A DNA stretch of 64,000 bases from Colwellia sp. 1_MG-2023 (GCF_030546755.1 NZ_JAUOPE010000014.1:58436-122435), one strand, 5' to 3'; positions 29,508 to 40,435 are shown, counted from the stretch's first letter. The notes: a model not told the origin generated them from the sequence alone. Made by a program: numbers and translations.

Positions 29508-29558
29508 CCATTTAAATTGTTGAAACGTTTAAATGGAAAAATCAAACAAATGTTTGAT
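29508..29558 (+). repeat. two stem-loops 3' of htpG
   Basis: TCCATTTAAA / TTTAAATGGA (29508-29537) is followed by the palindromic ATCAAAC-AAAT-GTTTGAT (29541-29558), just before the terminator. They may stabilise the mRNA 3' end; the second also resembles an AAAC-N4-GTTT regulator site. Confidence 0.5.
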
Positions 29559-29571
29559 TAGACTTTAGTAG

Positions 29572-29599
29572 AAAAAAGGGGCTTTTTTGCCCCTTTTTT
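29572..29599 (+). terminator. Rho-independent terminator of htpG
   Basis: AAAAAAGGGGC / GCCCCTTTTTT around a T-rich loop, followed by further T residues; strong classical terminator. Confidence 0.93.
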
Positions 29600-29734
29600 G
29601 TTGTATACCTTGAAATGCTACTTGTTAGACAACAAGTGAATATGTATAGTGTGGCAACTTTAAAAAAAGAATAAAGCATACTGATTTGGCTGTTAAATTA
29701 TTAGGTAAATACATGAGTATTTTCTTCATAATAA

Positions 29735-30427
<693 letters not shown>

Positions 30428-30457
30428 TTGTTTGAAAAGCTGCTAATCTAATTTTGT

Positions 30458-30488
30458 AAAGCCAGTAATGATTATTACTGGCTTTTTT
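30458..30488 (+). terminator. Rho-independent terminator of adk
   Basis: AAAGCCAGTAAT / ATTACTGGCTTT stem with a four-base loop and a six-T tail directly after adk. Confidence 0.95.
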
Positions 30489-30613
30489 AATGCTCAAACG
30501 AAAATACTATTGAAATACATTTTGTCATTAATTTTCACATTTAATTACTTATTAATCAGGGTAATTTAAGTAAACTAGTGCTATTACTTTCTTTTTAAAT
30601 TTATGGATAACTT

Positions 30614-31009
30614 ATGCTAAATCTTACAATAACAGGACTTTATCTTTCATTATTAGGCTTGCTTTATATCGTATTAGCGGTGCGAATTATTAAACTTCGC
30701 TATCGATTTAAAACTGGCATAGGGGATGGAGGGCATGAGCCTCTAGCACAAGCAATTAGAGTACATGGCAATTTTGCCGAATACACGCCAATAGTGATTT
30801 TATTACTGGCTTGTGCTGAAATAAACGGTAGTGCTCAATTGTTATTACATGCCGTGGGCGCCGCATTTTTTATTGGCAGAATTTTGCATAGTATTGGCAT
30901 CACTCACTCAACAGGCCCTAGTAAATTTAGGCAATTAGGTATGTTGACGAGTTTCCTCGCGATAATAATATTGGCGATTGAAAATATTAGATTTTTCATC
31001 ACGCTCTAA
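30614..31009 (+). CDS. MAPEG family membrane protein
   Basis: 131-residue four-helix inner-membrane protein of the MAPEG superfamily (membrane-associated eicosanoid/glutathione metabolism), similar to bacterial YecN/inner-membrane members. Conserved AIRVHGNFAEYTPI and AFFIGRILHSIG are seen. Bacterial members may have glutathione transferase-like activity, but the role is not known. It stands alone, with a hairpin after it shared with the convergent acetyltransferase gene. Confidence 0.9.
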   Translation: MLNLTITGLYLSLLGLLYIVLAVRIIKLRYRFKTGIGDGGHEPLAQAIRVHGNFAEYTPIVILLLACAEINGSAQLLLHAVGAAFFIGRILHSIGITHSTGPSKFRQLGMLTSFLAIIILAIENIRFFITL

Positions 31010-31031
31010 TAAGAACTGATAACTCCCGACA

Positions 31032-31052
31032 TTTTAGTATTTACTCGTTGAT
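31032..31052. repeat. 21-bp dispersed repeat, copy 1
   Basis: TTTTAGTATTTACTCGTTGAT here matches 41319-41339 at 20 of 21 positions. It overlaps the left arm of the terminator after the MAPEG gene. Confidence 0.6.
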
Positions 31053-31068
31053 TCTTAAGTAAATACTA
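31035..31068. terminator. bidirectional terminator between MAPEG gene and elaA
   Basis: Eleven-bp stem TAGTATTTACT / AGTAAATACTA; the right arm overlaps the elaA stop codon. T-rich sequence follows on both sides, stronger on the plus strand. Confidence 0.6.
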
Positions 31069-31533
31069 AGGTGTTTTTATCATTGATATGTGTGGAATAC
31101 CATCTTCTAAATACATCTCAGAGCAGCTGATAAACCCATGACGGTTATAAAATTGTGCTAAGTGTTCTTGCGCTGATATTTTAATTAATTGTTTAGGGAA
31201 GATCATAGAGCACACCTCTAAAGATTTTTGAATCAATTGATGGGCAATTCCTTGACCTCTTGCTTGCTCTGCAACAATAACACGACCTATTGCAGGCGAT
31301 GTTTGATAACAAACCCCTTGCGCTAAAATTCGAGAATAGGCAATCATTTCATTTTTATCATTATACAAAAAGATATGTCGAGTCTCTGGGTGTCGGTCGA
31401 GATCATCAAGATCTGGGTAAAAGCAGGTTTGTTCTACGACAAATACATCGATACGTAATTTTAATGCATCATATAATTCATCAAGAGATAATTGTTTAAA
31501 GGTTTTAACTTGCCAAGAGTTTTGTATAGACAT
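31066..31533 (-). CDS. elaA: GNAT-family N-acetyltransferase, ElaA type
   Basis: 155-residue acetyl-CoA-dependent acetyltransferase closely matching the ElaA pattern: ALKLRIDVFVVEQTCFYPDLD, IGRVIVAEQARGQGIAHQLI (the acetyl-CoA-binding A motif) and QEHLAQFYNRHGF, then EDGIPHISM. Its substrate is unknown in all bacteria I know of. The ATG (31531-31533) lies only a few bases after the hairpin 31537-31570, leaving no space for a normal ribosome site; see the finding. Confidence 0.92.
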   Translation of the reverse strand: MSIQNSWQVKTFKQLSLDELYDALKLRIDVFVVEQTCFYPDLDDLDRHPETRHIFLYNDKNEMIAYSRILAQGVCYQTSPAIGRVIVAEQARGQGIAHQLIQKSLEVCSMIFPKQLIKISAQEHLAQFYNRHGFISCSEMYLEDGIPHISMIKTP

Positions 31534-31536
31534 AAA

Positions 31537-31570
31537 AAAACATGATCAAATAAAATCATTTGACCATGTT
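31537..31570 (-). terminator. terminator of the DUF6559-like gene, next to the elaA start
   Basis: Minus-strand stem AAACATGGTCAAAT / ATTTGATCATGTTT with one mismatch, followed by a T run that runs into the elaA ATG. Confidence 0.7.
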
Positions 31571-31611
31571 TGATGTGTTTTGTATAGACGATTAAGCTTG
31601 AAAGTGAAGCG

Positions 31612-31914
31612 CTATGCTGCGTTGTGTAAAACTTGCAAATAGCCTTGATAGCTTTTTTTATCTAAATAATTCAATATTTCTTGTTTATATTCATTAATAT
31701 CTAGTTGAGGAAATTCGATATAAAATGTTTGTTGAACGTCTTTAGGATCAAGAAATAATATGTAACCGAGTGGTAAATACTTAGGATTAAAATCTTTTGT
31801 ATACACAATTGTTCTAATCTCAGACGCACTATAAAAGTCACGCTTACCAAACTTTCTTTCTAAATAAGGTAGTAATTTTGTACCGTATTTTTTAATGGAC
31901 CAATATTTAAACAT
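31612..31914 (-). CDS. conserved hypothetical protein, DUF6559-like
   Basis: 100-residue soluble protein of unknown function, rich in Tyr and Lys, with patterns FKYWSIKKYGTKLLP, NPKYLPLGYILFL and YQGYLQVLH. I recognise this style from small conserved proteins of Alteromonadales and Vibrionales (DUF6559 is my best guess). No catalytic motif is visible. It has its own terminator at 31537-31570. Confidence 0.75.
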   Translation of the reverse strand: MFKYWSIKKYGTKLLPYLERKFGKRDFYSASEIRTIVYTKDFNPKYLPLGYILFLDPKDVQQTFYIEFPQLDINEYKQEILNYLDKKSYQGYLQVLHNAA

Positions 31915-32040
31915 TGCTATTCCTTAGCCGTTAATAAGTTCCGTAAATAGTAGGGCGCGTATATTACATTTTTGTTAATGAAAGTTCAATTATATTTGAT
32001 AAAAATGTGACATTTTGAAGTAAGAATAAGGGAGATTTAT

Positions 32041-32074
32041 TTAAACGAGTACAGAGAAAAACTTTCTCGTTTAA
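32041..32074 (-). terminator. hairpin after the 32088-32966 gene
   Basis: Perfect TTAAACGAG / CTCGTTTAA stem with an alternative inner stem GAGAAA / TTTCTC. It lies just after the stop on the minus strand. There is no strong T run, so termination is uncertain. Confidence 0.4.
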
Positions 32075-32087
32075 GGCTAGAAGGGAG

Positions 32088-32966
32088 TTATTTATTTAAA
32101 ATATGGATTATATTTTTATCAACAAAGAAACCTGCTTGTTGATACGCGCGGCTGATACGTTTTTCTTTTCTTAGTACTTTTAAGCCGATATCGATAGCCT
32201 TGGTTGCTTCAGCGCCTAGTGGGTGCTTTTTGCTAATCACATAGTGTCGACTATCTTTTAATTCAATGCCAATATCTTTAACCGGCACTAAATGAATTTT
32301 ATCCATGGTAAAGGATTTATCTGCTGTTGAATGAAATGCCATTAGCATAAAATCTATCCAACCTAAGTTCACCATTCTTGCCTGACTAAGCCATTCATCT
32401 TCACGTATTAAGTCTTTTAAGGGTAATGCTTGTAGAGTTTTCCAATCAGTTGCCCATCTTGGCGTGGATACGGCTGTAAATTGAGATAAATCTTCGAGTG
32501 ATTTGATTGCCAGCACCGCTTTATTTTTTGGATTGGTATAGATGCCCGCAATATATTCACCTTTGTTAATTAAGGGCAGTGAGATATAAACCTCGTGGGC
32601 TAATTTTTCTGCATCAGATAACCAGTAAGAGTCAAAGCTGATCAGTAATTTTCCTTCTTCGAGAAGCTTGGTATTTCGAAAATTTAATTTGCCTGGAACG
32701 TATTCAAAAGTGTGCTCGAAACCGCCGATTTTCAGAGCTTGTTGTGCAATTATCATGTCAACGACATCACGACGAATTGTTTTACCTGAAAAGTTCTTAA
32801 TCGATAAGATATCTCTACCCTCGACAAACTTTTCATAATCGTAATAGACATCATCTCGGATGAAAATAGTCACTTTTTCAGCATGACTTGCATAAGAGAA
32901 AAATAGACTTTGCAGCACAAAGAAAGGAATAAAAAAACACAATTTATAGGTGAAGATTTTTAACAT
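32088..32966 (-). CDS. periplasmic solute-binding-like protein
   Basis: 292 residues with signal peptide (about 1-30, ending SYASHA) and a two-lobe binding-protein-like body (VTIFIRDDVYYDYEK, LEDLSQFTAVSTPRW). It is diverged from family-3 proteins but resembles the orphan periplasmic binding-like proteins common in Alteromonadales. No transporter or signalling partner is adjacent. It lies directly after the his operon terminator on the same strand, so it needs its own promoter in 32967-33035. Confidence 0.75.
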   Translation of the reverse strand: MLKIFTYKLCFFIPFFVLQSLFFSYASHAEKVTIFIRDDVYYDYEKFVEGRDILSIKNFSGKTIRRDVVDMIIAQQALKIGGFEHTFEYVPGKLNFRNTKLLEEGKLLISFDSYWLSDAEKLAHEVYISLPLINKGEYIAGIYTNPKNKAVLAIKSLEDLSQFTAVSTPRWATDWKTLQALPLKDLIREDEWLSQARMVNLGWIDFMLMAFHSTADKSFTMDKIHLVPVKDIGIELKDSRHYVISKKHPLGAEATKAIDIGLKVLRKEKRISRAYQQAGFFVDKNIIHILNK

Positions 32967-33034
32967 TAAATAGCCTAAATTAATGCGTTATATGTAAGGT
33001 AAATATTAATAGATTGATATCAGTATAGCCTTGC

Positions 33035-33075
33035 AAAAAAATAAAGGCATCTCCTATTCTTTAGAAGATGCCTTT
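33035..33075 (-). terminator. terminator of the histidine operon
   Basis: Minus-strand stem AAAGGCATCT / AGATGCCTTT followed by ATTTTTTT; placed 30 nt after the hisIE stop. Confidence 0.9.
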
Positions 33076-33104
33076 GAGTAATAGTTTTACATGTAAGCGC
33101 GGGA

Positions 33105-33725
33105 TTATTTTTGATGTCTTTTTTGCAACACTTCCATCACTTCTGCCATATCAATGTTTTGATCTTGCAGTAGAACTAAAGTGTGATAAAACAAATCAGC
33201 ACATTCGCCAAGTAAGTCTTCTTTGGTTTCAGCGACAGCAGCAAGGGCAACTTCAACGCCTTCTTCTCCTACTTTTTGTGCCATTTTAGTGGTGCCACGA
33301 GAGAAAAGGTGTGCAGTATAGCTGTCTTCTGGAGCATCGTTTTTACGGCTTTTTATCACTTCTTCAAGTTGACTTAAAAAGTTTTGTTGTGTGAGTGATT
33401 GCTCTGGAAAACATGACTCTGTACCTAAATGGCAGCTTGGCCCGATAGGCTCACAAGCAATTAGTAAACTATCTTTATCGCAATCAGCAAGCACTTGTTT
33501 AACGTTAAGGTAATGACCTGACGTCTCGCCTTTCACCCATAAGTTTTGTTTTGAACGACTATAAAACGTCGCTTTTTCTGTGCTTAATGTTTGTGCTAAT
33601 GACGCTTGGTTCATGTAACCTTGCATTAAAATAGCACCGGTTTTGTGATGCTGAATAATAGCAGGGATCAGGTTTTCCATTTTTTCCCATGCTAATGTTT
33701 GAAGGTTTTCTTGAGTTACTAACAT
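33105..33725 (-). CDS. hisIE: bifunctional phosphoribosyl-AMP cyclohydrolase / phosphoribosyl-ATP pyrophosphatase
   Basis: Steps 2 and 3 of histidine synthesis in one 206-residue protein. The N-terminal HisI half shows [29 protein letters not shown] and the metal-binding DCDKDSL with Cys in SCH. The C-terminal HisE half (about 112-203) has [18 protein letters not shown] and [11 protein letters not shown]. Fusion is normal for gammaproteobacteria. The ATG overlaps the hisF 3' end by 7 nt. Last gene of the operon. Confidence 0.97.
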   Translation of the reverse strand: MLVTQENLQTLAWEKMENLIPAIIQHHKTGAILMQGYMNQASLAQTLSTEKATFYSRSKQNLWVKGETSGHYLNVKQVLADCDKDSLLIACEPIGPSCHLGTESCFPEQSLTQQNFLSQLEEVIKSRKNDAPEDSYTAHLFSRGTTKMAQKVGEEGVEVALAAVAETKEDLLGECADLFYHTLVLLQDQNIDMAEVMEVLQKRHQK

Positions 33726-34495
33726 AGTCTAATTGCTACCTGATTCTGATTTAACGTTTGTTTTAAAATGTCCATAGGAATAATACCTTTATGAAAGACA
33801 CTTGCCGCTAAGGCACCATCAACATCGGCTTGTTGAAAAACATCGATAAAATGTTGTATTTCGCCAGCACCGCCTGATGCAATTAATGGCACATTACATA
33901 CTTCACGTGCTTTGGTTAATTGCTCAAGGTCGTAACCTTGTCTGACACCGTCTTGATTCATACAGTTTAAAACAATTTCACCTGCGCCGCGCGTTTGAAC
34001 TTCTTTGATCCAATCAAAGGTGGTCCATTTGGTTTGCTGTGTTTTATGCTCATCACCGGTAAATTGATACACTTGATAAACATTAGTTTCTTTATCGTAA
34101 AAGCTATCAATGCCAACCACGATACATTGTTGTCCAAAGACATCTGCCAAGCGTGAAATCAGTGATGGATCACGAAGGGCAGGAGAGTTAATTGATATTT
34201 TATCAGCGCCCATCATTAATATTTCTTTGGCATCTTGCTCGGTTTTAATACCGCCGGCGACACAAAAGGGAATATCAATCACTTCTGCAATTCTACTGAC
34301 CCAACTTTTATCTACAACACGGGCATCCGAACTTGCCGTAATATCGTAAAAAACTAATTCATCTGCACCTGCTTCAGCATACTTTTGTGCAAGTGGCACG
34401 ATATCGCCAATGATTTCATGGTTACGAAATTGTACCCCTTTTACTACTTTTCCGTCTCGTACATCAAGACAAGGTATTATGCGTTTGGCCAACAT
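33719..34495 (-). CDS. hisF: imidazole glycerol phosphate synthase cyclase subunit HisF
   Basis: TIM-barrel cyclase that uses ammonia from HisH to make IGP and AICAR from PRFAR. The 258 residues contain catalytic Asp in CLDVRDG (about 11) and in VVGIDSFYD (about 130), plus phosphate-binding GGI and ASGGAG. Length and motifs match the enterobacterial form. It overlaps hisA by 19 nt and hisIE by 7 nt. Confidence 0.97.
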   Translation of the reverse strand: MLAKRIIPCLDVRDGKVVKGVQFRNHEIIGDIVPLAQKYAEAGADELVFYDITASSDARVVDKSWVSRIAEVIDIPFCVAGGIKTEQDAKEILMMGADKISINSPALRDPSLISRLADVFGQQCIVVGIDSFYDKETNVYQVYQFTGDEHKTQQTKWTTFDWIKEVQTRGAGEIVLNCMNQDGVRQGYDLEQLTKAREVCNVPLIASGGAGEIQHFIDVFQQADVDGALAASVFHKGIIPMDILKQTLNQNQVAIRLC

Positions 34496-35214
34496 GCGAT
34501 TGCCTCCTCAAGGGTAAATTTACCTTCAAGTAATGAACGACCTAAAATTACGCCGCTTACTCCTGTGGGAATTAATGCTTTTATATCGTCTAAGCTGCCA
34601 ATGCCACCGGAAGCTTGCCATTGTATATCAGGGTAGTTTTTACAAACTTCATAATACAAATCGACATTTGTGCCGGTTAATGTTCCGTCTTTACTGATAT
34701 CAGTACACAGTACATGTTTAATACCGGCATCTTGATATTGTGCTAATAAGTCTTCTAAATTAACCCCGCTGTCTTCTATCCAGCCATGAGTAGGCAAGGT
34801 TTTATTTCCTTGTTCATCAATTTTTATATCAAGTGCCAAGACGATTTTGTCGCTGCCATAAGTTTTTAGCCATTCACTAACTAAGTCAGGCTGTTTTATC
34901 GCTAAACTACCGATCACCACGCGATCGGCGCCTAAATCAAGAAGCTGTTTTACATCGTCTTCACAACGAACACCGCCGCCCACTTGAATGGTCATACTTG
35001 GATGCTTTACCACCGTTTTTAAAGTGTCAAGTTGACGTTTTGTACTGTCTTTTGCGCCGTCTAAATCAACAAAATGCATGACTGTAGCGCCAGAATTCGC
35101 GTAGGTTTGTTGACGTTCTTGCACAGTATATTGGTAATTGGTTTTTTGAGCGTAATCACCTTGAAATAAACGAACTACGTCGCCGTTTATCAGATCAATT
35201 GCTGGGATCATCAT
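34477..35214 (-). CDS. hisA: phosphoribosylformimino-AICAR ribotide isomerase
   Basis: TIM-barrel isomerase converting ProFAR to PRFAR, 245 residues. Catalytic Asp in PAIDLING (about 7) and in CTDISKDGT (about 129) and phosphate-binding VGGGVR and ASGGIG are present. It lies 21 nt after hisH and overlaps hisF, keeping the normal his order. Confidence 0.97.
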   Translation of the reverse strand: MMIPAIDLINGDVVRLFQGDYAQKTNYQYTVQERQQTYANSGATVMHFVDLDGAKDSTKRQLDTLKTVVKHPSMTIQVGGGVRCEDDVKQLLDLGADRVVIGSLAIKQPDLVSEWLKTYGSDKIVLALDIKIDEQGNKTLPTHGWIEDSGVNLEDLLAQYQDAGIKHVLCTDISKDGTLTGTNVDLYYEVCKNYPDIQWQASGGIGSLDDIKALIPTGVSGVILGRSLLEGKFTLEEAIACWPNA

Positions 35215-35235
35215 AATGTTATATCTCTTAATAAT

Positions 35236-35862
35236 TTATTTCAGGGCTAAAAAATTTTTGATTATTTTACTGCCTAACTCACTTGAACGTTCAGGGTGAA
35301 ATTGGCAACCAATAAAATTATCTTTGGCGATAGCGGCAGAAAACTCTGAACCATAATGACAACTTGCGACGGTAAATTCGCTTATTGGCGCAGCAAAACT
35401 ATGAACAAAATAAAAATAATCGCCGACATTGATCCCCGCAAAAACGGGATGATCGCTCACCGAAGTTAAGGTATTCCAACCCATATGAGGCAAACGTAAT
35501 GATTGTGCATCAAGTGGTTTTACTTCGGTTGGTATTAACTTTAAGCATTCTACTGTTTCGCCGTTACTGTTTTCTGACGATGATTGGGTCATCAATTGCA
35601 TGCCTAAGCAAAAGCCTAAAACAGGCTGAGTTAATTGCTGGAGCGTTTCAACTAAGCCTTTTTTGACGATGTTTTCCATGGCGTGTTTAGCACTACCTAC
35701 ACCAGGGAAAATCACTTTGTCAGCCTGTTTAATTAATGAAACATCGTCGGTAATTGTTGTTTGATAACCTAAACGTTCAACGGCAAATTTAACCGATGAA
35801 AGGTTGGCACATCCAGTATCAACAATTACGATATTTTGTTGTGTTATAGCAGCACTCGCCAT
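35236..35862 (-). CDS. hisH: imidazole glycerol phosphate synthase glutaminase subunit HisH
   Basis: Class I glutamine amidotransferase that supplies ammonia to HisF; 208 residues. The nucleophile Cys is in GFCLGMQLM, and His and Glu of the triad are in CQFHPERSSE. The oxyanion strand PGVGSA is present. The start codon shares one base with the hisB stop. Confidence 0.97.
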   Translation of the reverse strand: MASAAITQQNIVIVDTGCANLSSVKFAVERLGYQTTITDDVSLIKQADKVIFPGVGSAKHAMENIVKKGLVETLQQLTQPVLGFCLGMQLMTQSSSENSNGETVECLKLIPTEVKPLDAQSLRLPHMGWNTLTSVSDHPVFAGINVGDYFYFVHSFAAPISEFTVASCHYGSEFSAAIAKDNFIGCQFHPERSSELGSKIIKNFLALK

Positions 35863-36944
35863 TAAAGCGTTCCTTTTGAGCTAGGCAAAACGTCACCACT
35901 TACCGTGATAGCTTGACGTAAAGCACGACCAAATACTTTGAATAAACTTTCAACCTGGTGATGACAATTACCTTCTGTGGTTGATAAATGTAATGTTATC
36001 GCCATTGAATCAGCTAATGAACGGAAAAAGTGAGACACCATTTGCGTTGACATTTGACCGACATTTTTATCGGTGAAATTCGCGTCAAATTCAAGCCATG
36101 GACGACCAGATAAATCAATAGAACATTCTGCTCGGCATTCATCCATAGGTAAAACAAAACCAAAACGGCCAATGCCACGTTTATCGCCAAGTGCTTCTTT
36201 TAATGCTTGGCCAAGCGCTAATGCGGTGTCTTCAACACTGTGATGTTCATCAATGTGATAGTCGCCATCAACACTGATCTCCATTGAAAAGCCACCGTGT
36301 GTCGCGATTTGTTCAAGCATGTGATCAAAAAATCCCAAACCAGTTTTAATGTTTACTGCACCAACTTTATCTAAATTAACGGCAACATTAATGTCGGTTT
36401 CTTTTGTGGTTCTAACAATATTTGCCGTACGAGATTGGGTTAATAATTGCTCTGCGATATCATCCCAATTGAGCGAGTCACGATTATACTTGATGCCTTG
36501 AATGCCCATATTGGCAGCAAGTTGCATGTCGGTATCTCGGTCGCCTATGACAAATGAATTGGCAAAATTTACTTTTCCTTGTTGTAAATAATCACTCACC
36601 AAGCCTAACTTAGGTTTGCGACAGCTACAGTTATCTTCATCAAAATGAGGACAAAGTAATACTTCGTCAAATTGCACGCCTTGTGAAGAAAAAATATCCA
36701 TCATTTTATCATGAGGTAAATCAAAATCAGCTTGTGGGTAGCTGTCTGTTCCTAAACCATCTTGGTTAGAAACCATGACTAAACGATAGCCTTTTTTTTG
36801 TAATGATAATAAAACGGGCACCACGTTAGGTTCAAAAACTAATTTTTCAAGAGTATCGACTTGTTTATCTGTGATCGGCTCTTCTATTAACGTACCGTCT
36901 CGATCGATAAATAATATATTTTGGTTTTTAGCATTCAGTGCCAT
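35862..36944 (-). CDS. hisB: bifunctional histidinol-phosphatase / imidazoleglycerol-phosphate dehydratase
   Basis: 360-residue fusion. The N-terminal HAD-type phosphatase (about 1-165) has [12 protein letters not shown] and a zinc site with Cys/His in [15 protein letters not shown]. The C-terminal dehydratase has the two metal-binding clusters DEHHSVED and the later EGNCHHQVE. Fusion is typical of Gammaproteobacteria. Overlaps hisH by one base and starts 2 nt after hisC. Confidence 0.97.
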   Translation of the reverse strand: MALNAKNQNILFIDRDGTLIEEPITDKQVDTLEKLVFEPNVVPVLLSLQKKGYRLVMVSNQDGLGTDSYPQADFDLPHDKMMDIFSSQGVQFDEVLLCPHFDEDNCSCRKPKLGLVSDYLQQGKVNFANSFVIGDRDTDMQLAANMGIQGIKYNRDSLNWDDIAEQLLTQSRTANIVRTTKETDINVAVNLDKVGAVNIKTGLGFFDHMLEQIATHGGFSMEISVDGDYHIDEHHSVEDTALALGQALKEALGDKRGIGRFGFVLPMDECRAECSIDLSGRPWLEFDANFTDKNVGQMSTQMVSHFFRSLADSMAITLHLSTTEGNCHHQVESLFKVFGRALRQAITVSGDVLPSSKGTL

Positions 36945-36946
36945 GA

Positions 36947-38059
36947 TTACTTCTCTTCTTTCAATTTGTTATTTATCGCGTTGGCGATAGTTTGCTTTAA
37001 AATGGATAACTCACGTTCACTGCCGATACTGATCCGTAAGCAATCGGCTAATTGTAGCTGTTTTGATTGATCGCGAATTAAAATGCCTTGTTGCTCGAGG
37101 CAGTTAAAAATAAACGCTTTAGTCTCGGGGTTTGTGGTCTTAAATAAGACAAAATTTGCATCGCTTGGATAGACTTTCTGACACCAAGATTGTGCTTGTA
37201 GCCAAGTTGATAATTGCTCTCGTAAAAGATTGGTCTCTTTTACGCGAATGCTGACTTGTTCTAATCCTTGTGCTGATAATACCGAACTGGCTATTTCAGC
37301 AACAGGTGCAGAAATAGGGTAAGGCGCAATTACTTTACTTAACATTTCAATAATATCGGCATTAGCTAAGGTAAAACCACAACGTAAGCCAGCTAATGCA
37401 AAAGCCTTAGAAAGGGTTCTTAACACCACTAATTGCGGATATTGTTCAAGCCATTTTATTGCCGTATTTTCAGGACTAAATTCGATGTAAGCTTCATCCA
37501 CTACCACAATGGCGCTGTCACCAAACATATCTAACGCCGATTTAATCGAATCTTCTGTTAATAAATTTCCGGTTGGATTACCAGGCGAACATAAAAAGAC
37601 CACTTTTACTTTGCCTACTTGTGCTTTTAATGCCGTTAAATCAAGTTGCGATGTTTCAGCAATTAGCGGTACTTTAATAATGTTAGCACCATGATTTTCA
37701 GCACTTATTGCATACATGCCATACGTGGGAGGGCAGATTAAAATGCTGTCTTGATATGCTTTACAAAATGTTCTGATTAATAATTCAATGCCTTCATCTG
37801 CACCGCGGGTTGCTAATATATTACTATTGTTAAGCCCAGTATATTCACTATAGGCATTAATTAAATTGTCTGGTTGAAAATCTGGGTAACGGTTAATACA
37901 GTCACTATTTACTTGATAAGTACCAGACCCGGACGCTTCATTTGCGTTGAGCCAAATTTTAGACGAAAACTCACTGCCGCCTGCATACAAGCGGCGTGCA
38001 GATTGATATGGTACCATATCAACCAGTTCTTCTCTGGCAAGCTTTTTAGCAATTGTCAT
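36947..38059 (-). CDS. hisC: histidinol-phosphate aminotransferase
   Basis: PLP-dependent class I/II aminotransferase of 370 residues. The Schiff-base Lys is in [13 protein letters not shown], with the upstream SPGNPTGN and VVDEAYIEF motifs and the C-terminal Arg of LRISIGS. It is one base from hisD. Confidence 0.97.
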   Translation of the reverse strand: MTIAKKLAREELVDMVPYQSARRLYAGGSEFSSKIWLNANEASGSGTYQVNSDCINRYPDFQPDNLINAYSEYTGLNNSNILATRGADEGIELLIRTFCKAYQDSILICPPTYGMYAISAENHGANIIKVPLIAETSQLDLTALKAQVGKVKVVFLCSPGNPTGNLLTEDSIKSALDMFGDSAIVVVDEAYIEFSPENTAIKWLEQYPQLVVLRTLSKAFALAGLRCGFTLANADIIEMLSKVIAPYPISAPVAEIASSVLSAQGLEQVSIRVKETNLLREQLSTWLQAQSWCQKVYPSDANFVLFKTTNPETKAFIFNCLEQQGILIRDQSKQLQLADCLRISIGSERELSILKQTIANAINNKLKEEK

Positions 38060-38060
38060 G

Positions 38061-39368
38061 TTAGGCTCCTTGCTCTTCTAGTCGAATAGTCACAGCCCGT
38101 TTATGACCGTCTAACCCTTCAGCGTCAGTTAACTCGGTAATGCATTCTGCTAAATTAGACAAACCGGTTTTTGTGATTTCTTGCACCGTATAGCGCCTAG
38201 AAAAATCCGCTAATGACAAGCTAGAGATAACTTTGGAATAGCCATAGGTTGGTAATACGTGATTAGTACCACTGGCATAATCACCGGCCGATTCTGGAGT
38301 GTAGGCGCCAACAAATATAGAGCCTGCATTTCTAAGTTTATTCAGTAAATCTTGTGCATTTTCGGTTTGAATAATTAAGTGTTCAGGACCATAAAGATTA
38401 GACACCTCAACCGCTTCAGCCAAATTACTTGTTAAAATTAAGCGACTTTGCGTTAATGCTTGTTCGGCTATTGAGCGACGAGATAAAATAGCCACTTGAG
38501 CAAGTAATTGGCTTTGTACCGCTTCAATCAATGATTGGCTGTCAGATAATAATATTACTTGGCTGTCTGGACCATGCTCGGCTTGAGACAATAAATCGGC
38601 GGCAACAAACGCAGCATTGGCGTTTTTATCGGCAATCACTAACACTTCAGAAGGGCCGGCAGGCATGTCGATAGCAAACCCGTTCACTTGTTGAGAAAGT
38701 TGTTTTTTCGCCTCAGTAACGTATTTATTACCCGGACCAAATATTTTATTTACCGCCTGAATCGTTTCTGTGCCAAACGCCAACGCTGCACAACCTTGCG
38801 CGCCACCGACACTATATATTTCATCTATTTCACATAAATCAGCAGCCACTAATACTTCGTTGGCTAAATTTCCTTGCTTATCTGGCGGGCACACTAAAAC
38901 AGTACGAGGACATTGTGCAAGTTGTGCTGGTACACCTAACATTAATACCGTTGACGGCAATGGTGCGCTACCAGCTGGAATATATAAACCAACACTTTCA
39001 ATTGCTTCCGTCTTTAAAGTACATCGAACGCCAGGAGTGGTTTCTACCGTGATATCTTCTGCGATTTGCGCTTGGTGAAATCGTCTAATTTGCTCATAAG
39101 CCGTTTTAATTGCTTGGTATCTTTTCGGGGTTAACGCTTTTTTGGCTGCGTTAATTTGTGCTTGGCTAACAGATAGTTTGTTGAGCTTAACGCCATCAAA
39201 CTTTTCAGTTAATTCAAAAAGTGCTTTATCACCATTGTTGCGTACATTGGATAATATATTTTCAACTTGTTGCGACAATAACCTACTTTCGCTGATGGCA
39301 GGACGGGCAAGCGCATTTTGTTGCTCTTGCTTTGATAAGGCCTGCCAGTTGATCATTTCGTTTTTCAT
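38061..39368 (-). CDS. hisD: histidinol dehydrogenase
   Basis: Zinc- and NAD-dependent enzyme for the last two oxidations to histidine; 435 residues. Motifs seen are YIPAGSAPLPSTVLML, GGAQGCAALAFGT, GPGNKYVTEAK, the zinc-binding QAEHGPDSQ, and YGPEHLI. The length matches E. coli HisD (434). It is 37 nt downstream of hisG. Confidence 0.97.
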   Translation of the reverse strand: MKNEMINWQALSKQEQQNALARPAISESRLLSQQVENILSNVRNNGDKALFELTEKFDGVKLNKLSVSQAQINAAKKALTPKRYQAIKTAYEQIRRFHQAQIAEDITVETTPGVRCTLKTEAIESVGLYIPAGSAPLPSTVLMLGVPAQLAQCPRTVLVCPPDKQGNLANEVLVAADLCEIDEIYSVGGAQGCAALAFGTETIQAVNKIFGPGNKYVTEAKKQLSQQVNGFAIDMPAGPSEVLVIADKNANAAFVAADLLSQAEHGPDSQVILLSDSQSLIEAVQSQLLAQVAILSRRSIAEQALTQSRLILTSNLAEAVEVSNLYGPEHLIIQTENAQDLLNKLRNAGSIFVGAYTPESAGDYASGTNHVLPTYGYSKVISSLSLADFSRRYTVQEITKTGLSNLAECITELTDAEGLDGHKRAVTIRLEEQGA

Positions 39369-39405
39369 TGTTTCCCGTTCCTAACTGCTATCAATACCGT
39401 GACGA

Positions 39406-40305
39406 TTAGCCCATCATTTTTTCTATTGGCATAACTAAAATTGAGTTACAGCCAAGCGAGTTAAGTTTTTCCATGGTTTCCCAGAAAAACGTTTCAGTTG
39501 CTACTACATGCACAGCGACTAAATCATCACGACCAGCAAGTGGTAAAATAGTTGGCGTTTCTTTACCTGGCATTAATGCGCTCACTTCAGCAATTTTATC
39601 TTTTGGCGCGTGCAGCATGATGTATTTACTTTCTTTCGCTTTCATAACTCCTTGAATACGAGGTAATAAAGTATCGAGAATATTTTGTTTTTCAGGTGAC
39701 AATGTTGATGCCGTTTGGATCAACGAAGCTTTTGATTTAAAAATTTCTTCCACTTCAACTAAACCGTTAGCTTCAAGAGTTGCACCGGTAGAAACTAAGT
39801 CACAAATGCCGTCCGCTAAGCCAACACGTGGTGCTACTTCTACTGAGCCTTTTAATAAACAAAAATCAATATTAATGCCATTGGCTTTGGCGAAACGGTT
39901 TAATAATTGCGGATAGGTAGTGGCAAAACGCAAACCATCTAAACTTTGTATGCCCTGATAATTGAAGCCTTCAGGCATGGCGATTGATAAGCGACAGCCG
40001 CCGAAGTTTAAACCTGTAGTGCGAATATATTGGTGCTTTTGCCCCATCAATTCTCGTTCTAACGCGGTTTCTTCTAAGGTATTATCTCCAACGATACCTA
40101 AATCACAGACGCCGTCCATCACTAAACCGGGAATATCTGAACTACGTACTCGCATGATATCTATCGGTAAATTGGTGACATGAGCAAGTAAACGACGATC
40201 TGATACGTTAAGTTTTAAGCCACATTTTTTCAATAAGGCTTGGGTATCATCGCTTAAGCGTCCTGACTTTTGCATCGCGATACGTAATCTTGTTTCGGTT
40301 GTCAT
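39406..40305 (-). CDS. hisG: ATP phosphoribosyltransferase (long form)
   Basis: First and feedback-controlled enzyme of histidine synthesis, 299 residues, long HisG_L form with a C-terminal regulatory ACT-like domain (about 225-299). Active-site features include [23 protein letters not shown] and [17 protein letters not shown] with the PRPP-binding loop. It is the first structural gene after the leader and attenuator. Confidence 0.97.
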   Translation of the reverse strand: MTTETRLRIAMQKSGRLSDDTQALLKKCGLKLNVSDRRLLAHVTNLPIDIMRVRSSDIPGLVMDGVCDLGIVGDNTLEETALERELMGQKHQYIRTTGLNFGGCRLSIAMPEGFNYQGIQSLDGLRFATTYPQLLNRFAKANGINIDFCLLKGSVEVAPRVGLADGICDLVSTGATLEANGLVEVEEIFKSKASLIQTASTLSPEKQNILDTLLPRIQGVMKAKESKYIMLHAPKDKIAEVSALMPGKETPTILPLAGRDDLVAVHVVATETFFWETMEKLNSLGCNSILVMPIEKMMG

Positions 40306-40404
40306 GTTACTACTTCCTATATAAATGCTAATTTTGTGAAAACTTGTTTTTAATCTTTAAAACCATATGTGTATATACAATTTTCAAAGCCATAAAATGC
40401 GAAA

Positions 40405-40435
40405 AACCCCCGAGAGAGTTTGACTCTTTCGGGGG
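40405..40435 (-). terminator. his operon attenuator
   Basis: Minus-strand hairpin CCCCCGAAAGAG / CTCTCTCGGGGG with one A-C mismatch and a 5-nt loop, followed by TTTTT. It lies between hisL and hisG. Upstream, CTCAG (40504-40500) can pair with CTGAG (40490-40486), and AGGGG next to it can pair with the CCCCC arm, giving mutually exclusive structures. Confidence 0.93.

Noticed and set aside
29541..29558. AAAC-N4-GTTT palindrome as a PsrA operator for adk
   Set aside because: It lies upstream of the htpG terminator, inside the htpG 3' UTR, and adk is not a fatty-acid gene; an RNA stem is the simpler reading.
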